Positions 23,601 to 35,600 of a stretch of 64,000 bases of DNA are shown piece after piece. How positions within the stretch are numbered: position 1 is the stretch's first letter; every line of letters starts with the position of its first letter. Under the pieces are notes generated by a model. That model was not told where the DNA came from and searched no databases. It saw only the letters and a program-made list of their open reading frames with translations. The position numbers and the translations under genes were made by a program. The DNA comes from Sphaerolaimus hirsutus (Eukaryota; Nematoda; Chromadorea; Monhysterida; Sphaerolaimidae): assembly GCA_964036195.1 (NCBI GenBank), contig OZ038452.1:30887785-30951784 (forward strand). The letters are read 5' to 3'.

Positions 23601-26600
23601 AGCTGAGGACACCCCGGTAATTAGGTTATCAACGGTTGAAGGTGCAGGGCCTGCGCCAGACAGTTTCAGTCAGTGGAAAACGCCAGCTGTACCGACAGCG
23701 GCACGGCAGCTAACGTCCAGCGCAGAAGCTGAAGAAGCGCCTGGGACAAGCAGACAAACTGCAGGAAAGGAAGCAGGTAAGACAGGTAAGTGGTCTAAGC
23801 TTCGGAGGACATTGGGTTGGAGCGCGGGCAGCTCATCCATATCGCCTGGAGTGCGATCGGGTTCTGAAGTCGGTTCAGACGGATACGTTGGTGACAGCGA
23901 GCCTCTAGGGCAGCCGTCGATTCAACGTGATTATCCTGTGATTGCAGCTGAGCTTGGAGCTACTGCAGATCAATTTCACTGTGATTGAAAATACCGTAGA
24001 GGAATTATTGGAGACAGCGGCGCAGAGTGGAGACACTTCCCCGGCTCTGCAGTTAAGCCCCCCGAAGAGCACTTCGACGCCGAGAGACGTGTCAGGCAAC
24101 AGCAGTCGGAATTTATCGAGCGACCAGTCGAGATCGCAGAGCGCAACTGCAAAGGCTAGACGCCAGTTAATTAAGACCGAATTTTCAAGTAACCCCCCCG
24201 TGATAACTATTAGCAGTCCCGCTAGCAGAATGACAAACAATGGCGCAAACCAGACGGCGGCCCCGGCACTGGAAGACAGATACGCGAATGTCAATAATGC
24301 TAATTTAATTTACCAAGCTACCATAATGGACCTGGACCCGGTGCAAACAACGCCAACCTGTGCACAATGGACACCTAAAAAGGCATGTGCAGCTGCAAAG
24401 AAATGGGCAAACATGATGAGTCAGGCGAGACCGGTTGGTGCTTTCTCACAGTATGGTGAACCAGGGGATTTGCGTATGGTGGCGCTAATTAAAACTGCTA
24501 TGAATTTATGGGGAAGTGACCCAGTCAATGAGGTACCTAGGGTGGAACATTACTTGAGGGAATTCGAAGAGCACCACAGCTTACATGGCGATGATATAGT
24601 TGACCTGACGACGGCGTACCAGCAGCATAATCAAGCCTTACAAAATCAGAATGCGACGCTGGGAGGAAATTCACCGGCCAGTGGCCAGCAGCCGATAGTG
24701 CTGACCAATGGTCAAGCAGCGCCCTTACAGTCATCAACGGCACCAGCGGCGCCCCCGTCGGCAGCTGGAACGAACCAAGTGAGAACTGTTACGCAGCGGC
24801 GCGCTCGATCCTGTTCGCCAGCATCCTCCAGGAGCTCGTCAGCTACATCTGAAGTGGCGCGGCCCACGGACCCGGGACAAAATTGGCAATTAGAACAAAG
24901 CAATGCGGCGGTCATTACAGCCCTAGCACAACAATGTGGATATTTTCGCGGCAAACCAAATGAGGGTTTCAGGGACTGGAGAAGGAGCTGGGATACGGTA
25001 TGTGATGCGCTGCGCATAAAATTACAGGAGCGGAAGCCGCTGGTAAAATTGTTTTTGAAAGGCAGTGCCAGAGCCATTTTCAACACGCGGTACAGAGAAT
25101 TGCGCGACCTGAACTACAAGGACATGATGCAAGCACTGGAAAAGTTCTATGAAAATCCGAATGACAAACATCATGCACAGAGAGAGATTTTTGAGACGCG
25201 ACAGGGCGCAGATGAGTCGGTACTGGAATGGGCGGTACGTTTGGAAAAATTGATAAAACGTGCCTATCCCGGCATGGGTCATGAAAAACGAGGTGACACA
25301 TGCATGATAAAATTTCATGGAGGGCTGAGAAATGAAATTCGGCGCAATGTACCTGTCACGGCGTCTATCACTTGGAAAGAGATGGTTGACAACGCACGCG
25401 CACAAGAGAGCTTTCTGGAGGCAGAACAGAGCCAGAATAAGGGAGAAAAATCCAAACAGGATGTGGTTGCCAGCGCTACAGACAAGGTAATGGACAGGTT
25501 GATGGCGCTAAACATGCCCGCCATGGCTGGACTGCCGTCCCAGGCCGACAAGACGTTAGAGACAATGGAACAGAAAATGACTGAGAGTGTTGCCAAATTC
25601 GACTCTGTGCACCAAGAGATAGCGAAGAAATTAGCGCAACTGGGCGCGTTGGAAGGTAAACTTTTGGGATTGAATAGGGACCCCCCTAAATTGCCCCCAC
25701 GAAAATTTGACAAAGGATGTTGGGAATGTGGCTCTGAAGAGCATATCAGGTATGAGTGCCCCAAACTAACCCCAGAACAAAGGGAACAGTATTTCAAAAG
25801 GAGCCGCGGCGGCGGAGCATCCAGAGGAAATGGACGTGGGCGCTGCGGAGGACAACGTGGTGGCTATCAGGGAAATAATCAAGCCCAAGCGATGCAGCCA
25901 GGTATGGTGCCCATGCAATACGCATATCCGCAGTGGCAACCAGCGCAGCCGATGCCTGTACAACCAGCGCAGACGGTACAGAGGGCTGGCGATATGAACA
26001 TGCAACCGCAAATGATGGCTTATCAAACGCCGCCAGCTAACTGGATGGCTATGGGACCGGATGGGCGCATGCAACAATATAACATGCAACCGGTACAGGT
26101 AAGTAACCCCCACGTAGAGTCACTGAACCCCACGCGAGTGTCCAGTACGACTGGAATGACCATGCATGTGCGCGAAGATGATCGCTGCATGATGATACGT
26201 CCCGTTAATAAATTAATCCCTGTGATGCAAGGCTTGGAATTAGAGGATGAGGAACCTGACGAACTGGTTCCAGAGTCACCCGAAGAGCAGCAGCGCACTA
26301 CTGGAATGCATGTGCTCGCGCAGGAGCGGGAATTCTGGATCAAACCGTGGGCATACATGCGAACTGAAAAAGGTTACTTGTTTCGAACTACTTGGCTGGC
26401 CTTCTTACGCAGGATCGGAATGCATGATTTGAGGGAAACGGACTGTACGCTGTGGCCTAATTGCCCTGCAGACGACCACTCGGACACGCTGACGGAGGTG
26501 CCCTTGGACGTGCTCATGAACATCAGTCTGGACCCGTTCCTGTACGCCATGCCGGCCGCTCTGCCGCCGCGCACGGGATCCAGCAACCAGATAGACAGGT

Positions 26601-29600
26601 ATATGGGCTTTTTGTCTACTGAGGAAGGGGTGCGTCCTGCGCCGCGCGCGTACTCAGAACCCCCTTACATGCCCCAGGTCGCACAATCGCTGTTTTTTGT
26701 GTTGACAATTGGATTAATTATAATGGGATTAGCCTTACTACCGGGCGCGGGCGCGACTACCATGCCCTCGTTTCCACTGCTCTGCAGCGACTTGACAGAT
26801 CACTACGATTTATACACGTACCCCCCTCTACCAAATTGCACGGCTATTGTTGACACTACGGCGTCATTAGAACGTCCACGAAAATTGACACTGACAATCT
26901 ACAAGCGAAATATGGTAGAATATCGTGTGGCAGCGCACAGGTGTGTGGCCTCTATCAGAACGGCAAGGACGTATCAGAATTTCTGGGGCGACGTCACGCT
27001 GGAAAAGTTTGATTCTAACCCCCGATCTGTGGGCGCCGCCAAGTGCGAAGGCATGATCAAGTATCACAAATGCAACAATGGGCCCATGACCCCTGTGAGT
27101 GATCTGGACAACGCATGGGACACCCAGTACCCCACCAATGTTAGCTACTCAGGACATGGATTATACTGTTGCAAATGGGTGAGTGAAACGACGCCACACT
27201 GTGGGCTGTTTCGAGGGGAAGTACGAATGAGATATGGAGCCAACACCATGCAAAGCACGCTGGGTGAGGTTAGCAAGTGCAATTATGAAATGGGTGCATG
27301 CACGCTAGAAGACGGCAGCCAATTGACATGGAAACCGAACCCGAAGGCGGAATGCCCTTATGAAAAATGGCGTGAAATGCATGGACGCATTAGACAGGAT
27401 ATCTGGCTAGCCGATGATCATACGCTATCATTGTCTTTCAGAGCCCATGAAGAGGTTGAGTCATGCGGCATTAAATTATGGAAATCGGACCAGGATATTG
27501 TAGTGGCGCCATTTGAGAAGGCAGTGATCCGAAGCGTCAGACAAAAACGAGCGCAAGGTCGACCCATGCTGGGAATAGTGAGCGCAGGCCAATTAGCAGC
27601 CAGCATGCAGGCGGTATACGAAACAGCAGAACAAACCATGCGCGCACAGGCCGTAGCCACATGCAAGAATGTGCAACACTTCCAAGAATTTGTGCGCCTG
27701 GCTATGAGTGAACACGCTACTACGACAGCCCGCTGGTACATGAATGATAATGAATTAATTGCCAAACCCGCGCCGGACGGATTTTTGGTTCACAAATGCT
27801 TCGCGGTAAAAACATACAAGATCATGAAAGAGGAAAAGTCTCCAGAATGCTATGAAACGGTACCTGTGCAAGTTAGTGTACACGGGCAAAATGTGACGTT
27901 GCACATGAATAGGTTGACAAACATTTTGCACTTTCAAGCGATCCCGGGATCATGCACCAATGCTCACAATCGTGTGGTAATGTTGAATGGACAGTGGTAC
28001 AAATATCTACCGGAAGTCGGCGGCCTGGAACATTTACCTATGTATAACACACACAGTTTCCCGCAGAAATGGCAACAGGAAAAAGTCAGGGATGTGCATC
28101 ATCAGATTTTTGCCGCCACGACTATGTACAACTTGTCAGAATTATTGCCGACGACCACCCTGAATGACGTATGGCATGCATATTCAATCGTGCGGCAAAT
28201 TACGCAGGGGGCGGAGCCGAGAGTGGAATCACACATGCAAAGACATCGAACCTTGGCAAAATCGGTATTAGCGCTGGGATGGTGGGATTTTGACACCTGG
28301 CGCACCTGGCTACAAGTATGGATCTATCTGATATGTGCACTGGTCACCATGCAGTATTTACTAGCCGCGCTCATGGCTGCAGCGCTGGAAACGGCCGTGA
28401 CTTTGGTGAACAGGGCAAAGGAAAAAATCAAAAGGCGACCAAAGACAGAAGAAAAGTCCAATATCATTGTCGAATTGGCTGAGGACCGCCCTAGCGAACA
28501 GGTAAAGGTAAGAACGGTAATTAACCCGTGCGTGGGAATGCCAAGTGGCATGCCCGCACTCACGGGCGCGCGTCGTTTTCCCGCTATACAATACAGTATC
28601 AACAGAAAATGCGATCTGGAAGAAGAATCGGTGTGCATGATCACTTTCTCGACGGAAGAAAGAGACAACATCCATCAAGTAGCCAATCGACGTGAAGAGA
28701 TTGTGCATGTGTACTACAGCCCATCCATTACCATAACCATTGATGGGAGAGAATATCGAAGATGTCTACTGGACACAGGCGCCATGCGTTCATTATGCAA
28801 CAGAGACGTGCTGATGCGACACAAGGAAAAGGCTACTAAGCATGATGAAGTTTCACCTATTGGAGCCCTTAGGTGTGCAGCAGACTCGAAACTTTTGGTA
28901 TTGGGACAAATGGAAGTACCGGTAACCATGGGAAACCACACCTTCGGGATTGTGTTTCAGGCAGTGAACGGATTAGCTGGTGAAATTCTAATTGGTGCAG
29001 ATGTCTTACGGCACATGGTAGTAGACCTACCTGCAAGAGAACTACGAATCCCTACGGCTAACGCGATAATTCCTTTTGACAACCCCGACCCGGAAGTGCA
29101 GCAGCGCAGAATTTACGCCATTGTGAACGAAAAAATAGAAATTCTGGCTAGACATGAAGCGCTAGTGACGGCGAAATTATCTGCCCCCATGGATGAAAAG
29201 TTATTCACAGTCATGGGATTGGATACGGTAGGCGAACGCTGTGGAGTTATGGCTGCTTCAGCGGCGTATGAAACCAGTGCCCCCGTGTTTCAGGTGAGAT
29301 GTGCAAATGTACGAAACCAGCCCGTAGTGCTACAGGTAGGACAGCGCATTGCAGTGGTCGAACCAGTGGACTGCGTGCTGAAGGTGAAACCTGGAGACCC
29401 CCCCGCTGAATGGGTGAAGCAGTGCTATGACAGAGATGTGTGTCGACAGGTTCAAGCGACTGAACCCCCCCCCCAAAGTAGCCGAAGACAAATTAGGACC
29501 TCCACTGCAAGTTGCATGTCCAGATGGACACGTGATGGAATTTACCGTGCCAGAAACATTGACGGATGAACGCAGAGAGGAACTGAAAAAGGTGATTCTG

Positions 29601-32600
29601 CAGTACAAAGAAGCTTTTGCCCGACATAAGTATGACATCGGCTACAGCGAATTAGTGGACTACCGGTTGCAATTAGTGGACAAAAAACCAATTGCATGCA
29701 GAATGTACCGGTTGAGTCTGGATGATCAGCAATACTTAGAAAATCATTTGAGATGCCTCATTGAGCACGACATCGTGGAACCCAGTACGAGCCCGTATTG
29801 TGCCCCCACGTTGGTGGTATCCAAACCGGATGGAGCGAAGCGGATGGTAATTGATTACAGACGCCTGAACGCTGTTTTGCACGCTCCCCAATTCCCATTA
29901 CCCCGCTTAGATGAAACAGTTGAATCTTTATGTAGCTGCAAGTATTTTTAGCAGTGCCGATATAAATCAAGCTTTCTATAACATTGCTTTGCATCCAGAC
30001 GATCGACACATCACGTCATTTAGAAATGTTTTTGGACAATTTCAGCTGAAACGTTTACCCATGGGATTAAAATGCTCACCTAGCTTAGCGCAACGCTGTT
30101 TTGAATTAGCTATGGCCGGTCTGATACATCGAAATGTGTTACTATACATCGACGATTTACTAATTTATAGTGCAACCTGGGAAACCCATTTATATGACAT
30201 AGGACAGGTGTTAGAAAGATTAATTAGAAACAATTTCAAAATTAGTCCTAAAAAGTGTTTTTTCGCACGCGTCACAGCCGTACGTTTTCTAGGATTTATG
30301 ATTGGACGTGACGGCGTGTGCGTACCGGACGACAAACGACACATAATTCAGGACTGGCCGGTACCCACTACCGTAAAAGAGGTCAAGGGTTTTCTGGGAG
30401 CTATCGGTTTTTTCAGACGCATGATTCACAGATGTGCAGAATTAGCTGTACCTTTGTCAAATCTCACGCGTACGGGACCACGAGAAAATTATAATAGCGA
30501 CACCCCAGTAGATTTGACATCGAAACCCAAGGCACTGGAGGCTTTTCATAAGCTCAAGGAAGCATTGCTAGGAAGCCCATGTTTGCAATTTCCCGACCCT
30601 AAACGCATGTTCATAATTATCACAGACGCCTCTAAAATTGCCGTTGCAGGCGTACTGGCGCAACGAGCAGAGGACGAGAAAATACTACATGCATGTGCCT
30701 TTTACAGCCGGAAGTTAGGTGCAACCCAAAGCAAATGGCCAGCAATTTCACTAGAAGCATGTGCAATCTACGAAAGTATACGTAACTGGCATTGTTATCT
30801 GGCGGGACGGCCCTTTGAAGTCTGGACCGACGCCAAGAGTATTTCGTGGGTAAAAAATCCTAATTTAGAGACTACCCCGCACGCCATGCTACACAAGTTT
30901 GCGTTAGCAATTACGCCGTACCAAATCACGTTCAAACACTTGAGGGGAAAAAGCAATGAACTAGCTGATGCATTGTCTAGAAGACAAGACGCACCAGTGG
31001 TATTTGACGAGAAAAAGGACCTGGATGAGGCTTTTGAGCAGTTCGCACAAGTTACGTGCCGTGAAATCGCTATCCCGCACGATAAGCAGGTTACGGTAGC
31101 TGCGGCAAGCAGGACAGCGTACCAGCCAATCAGCGTAAACGAGGAGGCGGAGTTACTGCGACCAATCAGCGACCGGACGCGCGGGCGAAAAGAGGCGGAG
31201 TCACCCGGACTGCGAGAGCGGCAGCGGAATGCGGAAGCGCCTGGAACCGGAACAATGGCTGGTGGTTCAGGAGCCGGAAATGAAGTTGTTCCGGGTTTGA
31301 CGAGTGCAACTAAGCGCAGTACAATCATGGCACTACCTCCAATGACTTCGGTTGACAAATTGAAGCGACTACAAGCAGAAGAACCATACATAGCCACAAC
31401 TATAGAAGTGTGTCGCGCAGATAATTTTTACAGCGCCGCGCCGTATTTTATTGACCAATACGGTTTGTTACGTCGCCAGGCGGGAACGTCCCAAATACCA
31501 GGTATACAATTATACGACCCCGTATGTATTCCGTCGGAATTAGTTCCATTCGTGTTAGAATTAGCTCACAATCACCCTACGGCGGGCCATTTAGGAATAA
31601 TAAAAACATTCGAAAGATTACAGGAATTCGCGTGGTTTCCAGGAATGCGGCCAGAAAGTGCGTGCTGGGTTGCCACCTGCCCTTCGTGCAACGCCAAGAA
31701 AGGTCTCAGAGCGGCAATGCGAACTCAAATGGTGTGCCGCCAGGTAGCCAAAAGGCCAGGTGATGTGATAGCGGTAGACGCAATAGGACCTTTACTAACC
31801 ACGAAACGCAGAAACCGACATGTGTTAGTATTTGTTGATCAGTGCACACGTTTTGGAATTGCCGTGCCCGTTCCCGACATAAAACAAGACACAGTATCAT
31901 TTGCATTTCTGTTGCACATTTTGCCTATATTTAGTGTGCCGGCCATTATACTCAGTGATAACGCCCCTAGCTTTACCGAGGGCACTTTTGCCAAGCTTCT
32001 ACAATATTTGAACGCGACCCAACATACATCATTTGCGTACACCCCCAAGAGCAACGGAATGGTGGAACATAGGAATGGTGTTCTGATGAAAATAGTATCA
32101 CACTATGTAAATCGTACCCATGACGATTGGGACATACATTTAGGCGCCGCTGTACACGCGTACAATACATCGAAACACCCTTCCTTGCAAACCACCCCCT
32201 ATGCGTTGCTATTTGGCAAGCCTGCTGCGTCCATGTGGGAGCGTATGATCGAGCCTCCCCCTGACAACGAGGCATTGCCCTCATTGCCGCATAAGCGCGC
32301 TCTTATAAATGAATTAGGCGCGCGTCTGACCACAGCACGCGAAGCAGCGCACACCGCTTTAGCAAAGGCGCAGCAAAAAGAGCAATTTTACGCCAATCGC
32401 CGTGCGCGCCGATTGAATGTGCAACGCGGGCAAGCAGTACGCGTATACACGCCGCGCATTACTCAGTTGACAGGCCCCAGTAAGAAATTCGCGCCTCGCT
32501 TTATCGGCCCGTATGAGTGCATTGATTATGCCCACCCATTAGTGACTTTATTCAACAATATTAATAAGAAAATCTATGTAGTTCATGCAGACCGTTGCAA

Positions 32601-35600
32601 GGCAACCAGTGAATATTTAATTCCCCCTTCTTACAGTGAATTATACGGCGACGACTAAAATTGATTAATTAGCTGATTAATTAGCCGTTACGACCATCGC
32701 CGCCGCGTCAAACAACACGGAACCAGGTACAACAGGTATGAAGTGTGTGTGAAAGTGTGCGTGTGTTTTTAGGAAGCTCGTGCACCCCTTTTGCCCACGG
32801 GCAACTGGACCGCACGAGTTCTTATTACTTTCCCCGTTCATAAAACTTTGTAATTAATTAGTTTATCACATTGTTATCATTATAATGGCTTCGGCCTCTC
32901 GCAAACGCCCATTTGAAGGTGCCCATTAAATCCAAGGAGACAAATACACATGGTGCCTGCGGCGGCGGAACCATTCCCCCGCGACAACTTTACCGCGCGC
33001 AGCAGATGCAAAATGGACCGGAAATCTACCCCAGCAGAGGGAAATTCGAAGGTTGGGTAGATAGGGTGTATATTGACTCGGGCGCCGACGGGCATGTTGA
33101 GTATCAGTGCCATGTGAGAATTTCTGAGCAGACGATGGCGATACTCAGCGAAAACGAGCAGTGGGTGAATGCGGATGAAGCCTATCCGTATTTTTATTAT
33201 TCTAATAAGCGGGCCAAGGCGGCTAGGGACAAACGAACCTCCCAGCTGGTGGATTTGTGCGCGAAAATTCAGAAACAACACACCTCGATGTTTCTGCCCC
33301 TGGTGCGCCACGGGATGCGTTTCTCGGCGACCGCAATCGCACAAAAAATAGAAAATCCCAGGTACTGGGAGTTTACCGGCGTCGTGATATGGGGTAATCA
33401 GACAAAGTGCCCCTTAAACGTTGCCGCCCCCGTGGTCGTGAGTACGCAGGGCACGCGGCGCGTCACTCAAGCGGCACGTACATTGACGCGCGGTGAAACT
33501 TCCGGCTACCAGCCCTACACGAGCGACTGGAAAACGGCGCGGCTGCGAGCGGCCTTCACGCCATCGAATTACAAAAATCTGGAACCGCTGGGCGCGGCGG
33601 AGCGGGGCGATGCCGGGCCGGAAAAGTTGGTCATTTTGCACAGAGAATATGTAAGTGACAGTAGAGTGGAAAATTTGAGTGCGGGACAGTTGGGGCTGGC
33701 CCACGTCGAATATCACGACCTGAACGATTTGGACGTGTTCGGCGACGAATTCTACGGCCATGCGTACGGACTGCAGGTCGCCACGGCCGAGGACATCAGC
33801 ACAACGGGCATCCAGCCAGACACAGAGAACCGAGACAACATGGACGCGTTTCTCAGGTATAAATTGGGTATTTTAGCAGCGGCCCACTGCTATAACGAGT
33901 CATTTTTGCGATTTCGGGCGAAACGCGCAACGGATGTGTGCGCGCATGTGTCCTGGGAACACACGCCGCAGGGCACTGCATGCGACATTATGGTGCGTCG
34001 CCCGGACCCAGAAGAATTACAAGCTGATACTTTCGAAGGACCAGAAGAGCAGCGCGTTCGTCTGCTGGAGCAGGTAAATACGCAGACACAGCTGTTGAAC
34101 CAGGCGACGCCCATGTCGGTGTTGAGCTTGGTGCTGGCCAGACCGGACGAAGACAAACCAGCGGCGGGTAGCCCCAATCTATCAGTCAGAATTACCAGCG
34201 TGGAATCAGAGCCAACCACTACAATGCTGCGTGCGAAGTTGGACATGGCGGCGTCGCAATCAGCACTGCCCCGAACCCTGGAAAGTGGAAGATACATGGT
34301 GCGCGGCTCGAACGACTCGCCCAATTACGACCGAACCATGCGGTCGCTGCAAGCCGCCCTGAACAAAGCGCCGGTCGGCTGGGTGCCAAAAGTGGTCCAG
34401 GGGTCAAAAGTACTCACCCTGGAGGCGCAAATCCAATTAGCAGTGATATTGAATTTGCATCTGCTGGATGACGAAACTGACTGGGCGCTCATTAGCCGCG
34501 AGGCTAATGAGTTGTACGAATCATTGTTCAGAGGAAAAAACGAACAAATGATTCAGGCCAAATTAGGTGAGTTTCTACCGCAGCAGGGACAGGTAGAAGT
34601 TTTAGGAGCTGTGATCACAGCCGTGCGAATGCGCAAACCCCTTTTGATTATGTGTGACTCGCCTTTCGGGTCCGGGAAGACGACCACACAAAATCAACTG
34701 GCGTATGTGTGCTCACGCGGCTATAATTATTATAACTCGAGACCCAGGGTGCGCGCGGGCTCCGACTTGCCATCGGACAAGCAGCCGAACGCCAAATACC
34801 ATTCGACGCTCATCACGTGCACGGTCAATTCGGCGGCCGATGAAGGCGCGCGCAGGGCCCTGACCAATCTGAATAAATTAGGGCAGCGGGATATTTTTGG
34901 GGCTTTGGAAGTTTTGTTGCGGGAGCGCGCGAAATGGACCGCTATGGCTGATACGCCATTTTCTGAAATGAAAAAACTGGAGGGTTTTGAAGAATTTTTG
35001 AAATTAAGAGCGGCATTTCCGGTGCGCGTTTTGAGCCCCATGTGGGAAACTGACCCCACCTACAATACCACCCCCGCGACCCAATTGCCAACCCTGCATA
35101 CCCAGGCACAGCGAACCGGCCACAACATCGTCCGCCTCAGTCCCGAATGGACGGCAGCGCTGGAGAAGTACGACGGCGCCAAGAAGGACTACGAGCTGGT
35201 GGACGAAATTATCAACAACTGCACGGACGACGCCGTTATACGTGCACAGCTGACCGAACAGGTGCCATTTCTCACCGCCGAAGATGGAGACGAGCAGCCA
35301 TTCGATGACTTCGAGGCAGGCGTGGCGGGCGCCCGGGCTGGTGAGGCTAGTTTAGCTGACCAGGGATTTTGGGGTAAGGTGCTGCGTAGGGCGCTGTCTA
35401 AATATGTCAGGGCTACGGTCAGGCTGCACCGGGTGTTCTTGGAAGTGGTGCAGCCCGGTCAAATCCATGTCACTTTAGACTCCGCCCACGACGCCCGTAT
35501 AAAAAGTGTGATTGCGTGTGCGGTAATTATTGATGAAGCGTCTTTGGCGTCTGACGCTGCAGTAATTAGCGTGGTTCAGGCGGCTCAGCTCCCAGTGAAC

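Noticed and set aside
29911..29951. MKQLNLYVAAS as the true start of a separate pol gene
   Set aside because: These codons overlap the RT frame ahead of the T-run and do not resemble RT; similarity begins only after the frame change.
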